A stretch of 64,000 bases of DNA from Streptomyces griseochromogenes (lineage in GTDB: Bacteria; Actinomycetota; Actinomycetes; Streptomycetales; Streptomycetaceae). Under the pieces are notes generated by a model, which was given only the letters and a program-made list of their open reading frames with translations, ran no database searches and was not told the origin of the DNA. A program made the translations under genes and the position numbers. The DNA lies in the NCBI RefSeq assembly GCF_001542625.1, contig NZ_CP016279.1, forward strand, positions 1,488,001 to 1,552,000. The letters are read 5' to 3'. Below are positions 59,561 through 64,000 of this stretch, piece after piece. Numbering within the stretch: position 1 is the first letter of the stretch; every line of letters begins with the position of its first letter.

Positions 59561-60631
59561 GTGACATACGTGGTGACCGTGGCCATGGCCCCTCCCAAGG
59601 GCACACCGGAACTCGACGTGCTGCAGCGGGAGGGCGTGATCTTCCTGCTGCGGAAGGGGTTCGACTCGCTGGAGGCGATCGAGGGACCCGACGGGATGGA
59701 GATCGAGTTGATGGACGACGTCATCGCCGCCCATCCCGGAGGAGTCCTGCTGAAACTCTTCGTGGACGCACCGGCACTGGAATTCGCGGAGGGCGCCGCC
59801 CGCGAGGTGGTGGCCGAACTCCTGGAACGAACCGAACCGCTCACCGACTGGCAGATCACCCGCTGCGCGGTCGAACTCAACTCCGAACTGCTCCAGGAGA
59901 GCCTGGACGCGGCCGACGGCCCCGACGCCCCGCCCTCCGACCCGGCGGAGCGCGCACGGCGCCATGCGGCGGCGCCCCCCGCGGCGCCCGGTGGCCCGGA
60001 CGCGGCCGAGGCGCAGGCCATGCGCGCCACCCTCCGCGCGCTGGCCCCGAGCCTGCGGGCCTTCCCCCTGGACGCCTTCGGCCACTCCTCGGTCCCCGAG
60101 CAGCAGGCCGTCGGCCGGGAGGCGGCGGAAGTCGCGGCCGGTGCCGTCATCTATGCCATCGACCTGCTGATCGACGAACTCTTCACGGACCTGGCCGCAC
60201 TGGAGGAGGAGGGTCCGACGGTCGCGGACAGCGACACCGCCTTCATGATCCTGGACGATCTGCCGCCGCAGTTCGCCGTCGAGTACACCGTCCTGTTCGT
60301 CCGCCGCCTGGTGGTCACCGCGGTGTCCCTGACGGGCCGCCTCACCCAGCCGCAGTTCGGCCAGGTGAACTGTGTGGCCGAGGAACTGCTGCTGGGGCTC
60401 CTGCTCACGCAGGCCGAGGTGACCGCCGACATGTACGGCCTGCTCACCGACGAGGTCACCGTCGCCCTGGAAACCTTCGCGGACGGCGTGCACGAGAACA
60501 CGGCCCTCGACGACCTGGATGTCGTACCCACACGGGCGGGGGACTGGTTCACCCCCCTCGACGACGAACGATCCGTCCATCCGTACGCCGCGAACGAGGA
60601 GGAGGAGTCGCTCCAGGGACTCGCGGAGTAG
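59561..60631 (+). CDS. Hypothetical conserved protein
   Basis: A 356-residue cytoplasmic-looking protein: GVIFLLRKGFDSLEAIEGPD and an Asp/Glu-rich N-terminus, a Pro/Ala linker (about 125-160), and a helical C-terminal half (VIYAIDLLIDELFTDLAALE, then TGRLTQPQFGQVNCVAEELL). No signal peptide, membrane helix or catalytic motif recognised. It follows ku by 68 bases on the same strand. GTG start with a GAGGGG immediately upstream, which is close for a ribosome-binding site. Its tail is acidic. Function unknown. Confidence 0.7.
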   Translation: MTYVVTVAMAPPKGTPELDVLQREGVIFLLRKGFDSLEAIEGPDGMEIELMDDVIAAHPGGVLLKLFVDAPALEFAEGAAREVVAELLERTEPLTDWQITRCAVELNSELLQESLDAADGPDAPPSDPAERARRHAAAPPAAPGGPDAAEAQAMRATLRALAPSLRAFPLDAFGHSSVPEQQAVGREAAEVAAGAVIYAIDLLIDELFTDLAALEEEGPTVADSDTAFMILDDLPPQFAVEYTVLFVRRLVVTAVSLTGRLTQPQFGQVNCVAEELLLGLLLTQAEVTADMYGLLTDEVTVALETFADGVHENTALDDLDVVPTRAGDWFTPLDDERSVHPYAANEEEESLQGLAE

Positions 60632-61078
60632 CGCGCACGGCAAGAAGAGCGGGCCGGCGCGCGCTGTCGGGCCGACCCGACCCGACCATGCCGTCCACCG
60701 CCCGTACGGTGACCGTCCGCGCGTCGGCAGGCGCGAGGAGGAGGGCGAGTTCGCGGTCCCGGCCCGTGAAGTCGCCTGTTTCGACGGGCAGTTCATGGCG
60801 CACCCGGCCGGCCGCGGCACGGGAGTGCCGCGGCCCCGGACGGCCTGATCCCGAACCGGGCCGAGCAGAGCGAATCGAAGCTGTGGATGCGCGTCCGTGG
60901 ACAACTCGCGGATCATCGGCCCGCGGGGAGCCCAGAGGAATTCCGCCCACCGGCGGCGACCGCCACAGGGCCTGCGCCCGTCGCGTACGGCGGCCCCACA
61001 TGCTCGCTGTTTCGGGCATGCGGGGGACATGCCTGGACAGAGCCGTGCCTTTCGATTTTCCCGATCGTTACGGTGGGC
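60632..61078. other. Gap with no intact gene
   Basis: Apart from the regulator fragment on the minus strand (60680-60806) I see nothing coding in these 447 bases. A TTTTCCCGATCGTTACG stretch just before 61079 is the likeliest promoter region for the small secreted protein gene. Confidence 0.4.
60680..60806 (-). pseudogene. Fragment of an AfsR/SARP-type STAND regulator
   Basis: On the minus strand the frame encodes VRHELPVETGDFTGRDRELA followed by a stretch ending RTVTVRAVDGMVG, which resembles the segment leading into the nucleotide-binding loop of AfsR-like STAND regulators. The loop itself and all domains on either side are missing. The surrounding 447-base gap holds no intact gene, so I read it as a relic. 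Confidence 0.45.
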
Positions 61079-61291
61079 ATGCGAAAGATCATCATCACCG
61101 CCGCGGCCGCCCTGGCCACCATGGCCATGGCCGCGCCCGCCCACGCCGACAACGTCTCCAACATCGCAGGTGCCGTCACCACGGCCAACAACTGGGAGTT
61201 CAACCCGGGCTCCGTCTGCCTCGAAAACGCCGTCACGGTGCCCGTGGTGCCCGTCCTGAGCGCCCTCGCCCACTACCCCAACGCCTGCTGA
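61079..61291 (+). CDS. Small secreted protein
   Basis: A 70-residue precursor: signal peptide at about 1-23 (RKIIITAAAALATMAMAAPA, cleavage after AHA), then a mature part of about 47 residues with two Cys (GSVCLEN and PNAC) that could form one disulfide and hydrophobic Val/Ala/Leu patches. Size and hydrophobicity recall surface-active secreted proteins of sporulating Streptomyces, but it lacks the chaplin motif. The ATG has no good ribosome-binding site; a leaderless mRNA is possible. A hairpin (61318-61372) follows. Confidence 0.7.
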   Translation: MRKIIITAAAALATMAMAAPAHADNVSNIAGAVTTANNWEFNPGSVCLENAVTVPVVPVLSALAHYPNAC

Positions 61292-61317
61292 AACGGCAGC
61301 GCCCTCCCCAGCTCCCT

Positions 61318-61372
61318 CCCGTACGCCATGGGCCGCATCCGCTCGGCTCCGCCCGGGGCGATGGCGTACGGG
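61318..61372. terminator. Hairpin and possible divergent repeat copy
   Basis: CCCGTACGCCAT (61318-61329) pairs with ATGGCGTACGGG (61361-61372), a 12-base-pair stem with a 31-base loop. The loop (GGGCCGCATCCG... GGCTCCGCC) resembles the core of the intergenic repeat at 30449 and 53791, so this may be a diverged third copy acting as terminator. Confidence 0.5.
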
Positions 61373-61749
61373 ACGGGAGCATCCGCGCGCGCTGCTACGT
61401 CGGCCCGGCGCGCCCGCGAGGCACGGCAGGGCGCCGCATCAGATCCGACTCGGCCCACGGATCGCCGCCCTTCGGGCCGTGACCACACAGCACTGCGACC
61501 AGGCAGCCGCGGCCGTTCGAATGCGCGCAGCCGGTGCCCGACGCGGCACCGGCGGGACGCGACCCGGTCTCGCGGGCCCAACCGGCGCCCACTCTCACTG
61601 ATCTGACGCCGCACCACCCGCCGTGCGGAGATCCGCACCGATGGCGCGCCGCGCGCGATGGCCGGGAACCCGGGTGCGGGGGACGGATGCCGGGCCCACC
61701 GTTTTCCGGACCGTCGAATGGTGAGCCCCGGCGCACCGCCGGACGACTG
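61373..61749. other. Gap without recognisable gene
   Basis: About 375 bases before the tatA stop. All frames are Arg/Pro/Ala-rich and look non-coding. No promoter or repeat stands out. Confidence 0.4.
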
Positions 61750-62022
61750 TCAGTCGGGGAGTACTTCCCGCCCCTTCCCGGTGGCCTCCGCGGCAACGGT
61801 GCGCGGCCTCGACGACGCCTCGGCCTTCGTGAGCATGGGCGGCTCGGCCGACGTGGACGCCCCTTCCTGCGCCGCCTCTTCACGTCCGGCGCGGGTCTCG
61901 GCCTTGAGGATGCGCAGCGATCTCCCCAATGAGCGCGCCGTGTCCGGCAGCCGCTTCGCTCCGAACAGAACCATGACGACCAGAGCGATGATGATGATTT
62001 CGAGCAGACGGTTTTCCAGCAT
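61750..62022 (-). CDS. tatA: Twin-arginine translocase subunit TatA/E
   Basis: The 90-residue protein has the TatA plan: one N-terminal membrane helix ([20 protein letters not shown]), the hinge [20 protein letters not shown] with conserved FG and LP, an amphipathic helix, and a charged disordered tail. It forms the Tat pore for folded exported proteins. I chose the ATG at 62022 (MLENRLLEI) because of AAGAAGG 5 bases upstream and family length; a longer frame from 62085 would add 21 residues. Streptomyces have several tatA paralogues; this one lacks tatC next to it. Confidence 0.88.
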   Translation of the reverse strand: MLENRLLEIIIIALVVMVLFGAKRLPDTARSLGRSLRILKAETRAGREEAAQEGASTSAEPPMLTKAEASSRPRTVAAEATGKGREVLPD

Positions 62023-62192
62023 CACGACCTTCTTCGGCTGGGCGGACGAATCGTTCTCGCGACGCGACGGCATGTTCACCGTCACATGTGCCGGGGTTCT
62101 ACCCGGTTGACCGGCGACCGCTGGGTGCGGTTCACCTGTTGGATGCAGGGCAGGTCAGGTGCACTCTTTCGGCGGATCAAGACAACGCCAAG

Positions 62193-62236
62193 TTGCCCCG
62201 AGGCTATTAGCCGCAATACATAAAGCGCTGGAGGGG
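62193..62236 (+). promoter_or_regulatory. Candidate promoter and ribosome-binding site of the DUF1702 gene
   Basis: TTGCCC (62193-62198) and TACATA (62217-62222) are separated by 18 bases. GGAGGGG (62230-62236) lies 8 bases before the GTG at 62245. This is one of the more AT-rich stretches nearby. Confidence 0.5.
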
Positions 62237-62244
62237 AAACAATC

Positions 62245-63342
62245 GTGCCGTTCTTGGTCCCAGGCGCCGGAACGTCGGCAGCAACCTGCGGCGGGCTGCG
62301 TTCTCGTGTCGCCCGGACGATGCAACAGGACCTGCGGCAGGTTGATTTCGGAGTACGCCGGTTCAGGCTCCGCTCGGGCCCCGCCCGAAATCGTCTCGAG
62401 GATTCCGGAAGAGCTTTTCTCGAGGGATTCAACCACTCGGTGGATGCCCGGAATACGGATGCGCTCGGCGCGGCACTCGACGGTGTCGCCGAAGAACTCA
62501 GGGGGTTCGCCTTCGAAGGCGCGGGCATGGGCTGCGCGCTGCTCGATCTGCTGACCCTGTCCCGGGGACGCAGGCTGCGCGAACTCCTCGAAGGAGCCGG
62601 TGCCGACTATCCGCATCTCATCCATGTGGGTGCCGGCTGGGCCTTCGGCAAACTGCGCCTGCGCCCCTGGCACGCACTGCGCGCGGGCGATCCCCTGCTG
62701 CACTGGCTCGCCTGGGACGGATTCGGCTTCCACCAGGGGTTCTTCGACTCGGATCGCGTCGTGGCGGGGCAGCGGTGGGAGCGGGGCCTCGATGCGCGGC
62801 AGCGTGCCGTGCGGGACCAGGGGCTCGGGCGGTGCCTGTGGTTCCACGAATGCGCGGAGCCCGAGGCGCTGGGCCTCAGGGTGGCCGAGTTCCCGCCGTG
62901 GCGGCGGGCGGACCTGTGGAGCGGGATCGGCCTCGCGGCGGCGTACGCGGGGGGTGCGGACCAGGACGAACTGCGCGCGCTGGCCGAGGCCGCGGAAGGC
63001 CACCGGGCCCACCTCGCCCAGGGCGCGGCCTTCGCCTGCGCGGCCCGGCTGCGCGCCCCTACGCCCCTGCCCGAGCACTGTGGCAGTGCGGCCCTGGCCC
63101 TCACGGGGGTGCCGCCCGAGACCGCGGCCGACTGGACCGACACCGCACTCGCGGACCTGGGTCCCGGCCCTCACACGGAACAGCACTACGAGCGGTGGCG
63201 GGCCGGGATCAGGCGGCTGTGGGCGGCCCACCACGGCTGCGACTCGACCGGTGACCCCGCGCGGCAGCCCGCCGAGGGCTCCTGGACCACCGAGGCCGCC
63301 GAGGTCGCCGAGGCCGCGCCCCGCTCCCGGAGGAGCCGATGA
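62245..63342 (+). CDS. DUF1702 family protein (enediyne UnbU-associated type)
   Basis: The 365-residue protein matches the DUF1702 family: AFLEGFNHSVDARNTDALGA (near residue 57), ELRGFAFEGAGMGCALLDLL, and YPHLIHVGAGWAFGKLRLRP. Such genes are conserved accessory genes in enediyne and related polyketide clusters and also occur alone with a CRTAC1/UnbV-type partner, which is the case here. Biochemical role unknown. GTG start with GGAGGGG. The C-terminus is Glu/Ala/Arg-rich. The stop overlaps the next start (ATGA). Confidence 0.82.
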   Translation: MPFLVPGAGTSAATCGGLRSRVARTMQQDLRQVDFGVRRFRLRSGPARNRLEDSGRAFLEGFNHSVDARNTDALGAALDGVAEELRGFAFEGAGMGCALLDLLTLSRGRRLRELLEGAGADYPHLIHVGAGWAFGKLRLRPWHALRAGDPLLHWLAWDGFGFHQGFFDSDRVVAGQRWERGLDARQRAVRDQGLGRCLWFHECAEPEALGLRVAEFPPWRRADLWSGIGLAAAYAGGADQDELRALAEAAEGHRAHLAQGAAFACAARLRAPTPLPEHCGSAALALTGVPPETAADWTDTALADLGPGPHTEQHYERWRAGIRRLWAAHHGCDSTGDPARQPAEGSWTTEAAEVAEAAPRSRRSR

Positions 63343-64000
63343 ACTCCCTCGCCCGTCATCTGAGGGCGCACGCCGCCAAGGCCGCGGCGCTGTGCTGCTG
63401 TCTCACGGCCTTCTCCCTGGCCCAGCCGGACGCGGTGTCCGCGGACGGCCGGTCGCGGGCGGCCGCGCCCTTCCACTTCACCGCACACCCGCTGAACGCA
63501 CCGGACCGGCCGGGCGAGCGCCGGGTGCGCCCGGTGGCGCCGGCCTACGCCCACATCCGGTCGTGGATCTCCTCGGTCGGGGCCGGCGCCGGGCTGTTCG
63601 CCGCGGACGGCGGGACGGTCTCGCACGACGTGTGCCTGGTCGACCCGCGCACGGACTCCGTCACCGTCCGGCCGGCACCCGGCACCGGGAATCGCTACCG
63701 TCCCTTCGCCCTTGAGGCGAAGAGCCTGTCCATGCCGTCGTACGCGGCCCCGATGGGCTGTATGCCGGCCGACCTGAACCAGGACGGCCGGCAGGACGTG
63801 GTGGTCTACTACTGGGGCCGCTCGCCCGTGCTCTTCCTGCGCCGGCCCGGTGCCGCACCCTCCCGGGCCGCCTTCGTGGCGCGGGAACTGGTGCCCGGCC
63901 ACCCGGTGTGGAGCACCAACGCCATGACCCTGGGCGACTACGACGGTGACGGTCACCCGGACCTGGTGGTGGGAAACTACTTCCCCGACGGCGCACGGGT
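63339..64000 (+). CDS. VCBS/FG-GAP repeat protein of the CRTAC1/UnbV type (cut by window end)
   Basis: The frame opens with an ATG overlapping the DUF1702 stop and continues to the window end without a stop (220 codons seen). A signal peptide (about 1-35, AAKAAALCCCLTAFSLAQPD) is followed by beta-propeller repeats with calcium-binding D-x-N/D-x-D-G motifs: ADLNQDGRQDVVVYYWG (near 145) and LGDYDGDGHPDLVVGNYFPD (near 193). ASPIC/UnbV proteins of this form pair with DUF1702 proteins in enediyne loci. The C-terminal ASPIC domain, if present, lies outside the window. Confidence 0.85.
   Translation, partial: MNSLARHLRAHAAKAAALCCCLTAFSLAQPDAVSADGRSRAAAPFHFTAHPLNAPDRPGERRVRPVAPAYAHIRSWISSVGAGAGLFAADGGTVSHDVCLVDPRTDSVTVRPAPGTGNRYRPFALEAKSLSMPSYAAPMGCMPADLNQDGRQDVVVYYWGRSPVLFLRRPGAAPSRAAFVARELVPGHPVWSTNAMTLGDYDGDGHPDLVVGNYFPDGAR

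Noticed and set aside
1-64000. CRISPR array, tRNA, rRNA or replication origin
   Set aside because: No regularly spaced repeats, cloverleaf-like sequences, rRNA motifs or DnaA-box clusters were seen. Direct repeats found are inside coding or decayed regions.

Overview
The window is chromosomal DNA of a high-GC actinomycete, almost certainly a Streptomyces. Evidence for this is the extreme third-position GC, GTG/TTG starts, a nickel superoxide dismutase with its maturation peptidase, a complete conservon (cvnA-D), a one-chain actinobacterial 2-oxoglutarate dehydrogenase, PadR/DUF4097 and Clp-N pairs, and divergent Ku/LigD genes. From memory the order sodN-sodX ... ABC importer-malic enzyme ... 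kgd ... lon ... conservon ... Ku resembles S. coelicolor around SCO5254-SCO5310; this was not checked by alignment. No rRNA, tRNA, CRISPR array, intact mobile element or replication origin was seen.

Layout. 1-4100: small accessory enzymes (DHFR-like reductase, YCII, DUF952, two VOC proteins, an AraC-type regulator) and a decayed gene after YCII that looks like an ECF sigma factor. 4200-6600: a phosphate/polyphosphate operon (Pit transporter, small membrane protein, PPK2) preceded by a PHO-box-like repeat. 6600-8400: an RlmA/TlrB-type 23S rRNA methyltransferase behind a tiny leader ORF and hairpin, then scraps including an integrase C-terminus. 8386-9900: sodN, sodX and a CGNR protein. 9995-12362: a second decayed zone with an internally deleted methyltransferase, a histidine-kinase fragment joined in frame to a membrane protein, and a DUF6529 membrane protein. 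12580-15283: polar amino acid ABC importer. 15872-21768: malic enzyme, quinone-reductase-like enzyme, HTH/Clp-N pair with strong palindromic operators, PadR/DUF4097 pair. 21852-25658: kgd. 25950-30438: two-component system, methyltransferase, rhomboid-like protein, TIGR03086 protein. 30672-39193: lon with HspR- and ClgR-type sites, a soluble Ser/Thr kinase, a SpoIIE-type phosphatase/anti-sigma-like sensor, a GH25 muramidase, MarR, PP2C. 39578-45535: conservon plus a styrene-monooxygenase-like flavoprotein. 45620-49994: NlpC/P60 hydrolase, TetR and two divergent diiron proteins. 50024-55889: membrane protein, class B PBP with FtsW/RodA protein, sensor kinase with a lipoprotein. 55983-60631: phosphatase, NERD protein, LigD polymerase, Ku. 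61079-64000: small secreted protein, TatA, and a DUF1702/VCBS-repeat pair running off the window.

How the parts work together. Stress and cell-envelope functions dominate: phosphate storage, NiSOD, heat-shock proteolysis (lon, Clp-N), end joining, cell-wall synthesis and turnover, and much signal transduction (two two-component sensors, Ser/Thr kinase, two PP2C-type phosphatases, a G-protein conservon). The points most worth following are the leader/attenuator in front of the rRNA methyltransferase, the leaderless self-operator HTH/Clp-N pair, the conservon-linked flavoprotein, the divergent diiron pair under a TetR regulator, and the DUF1702/VCBS pair at the right end.
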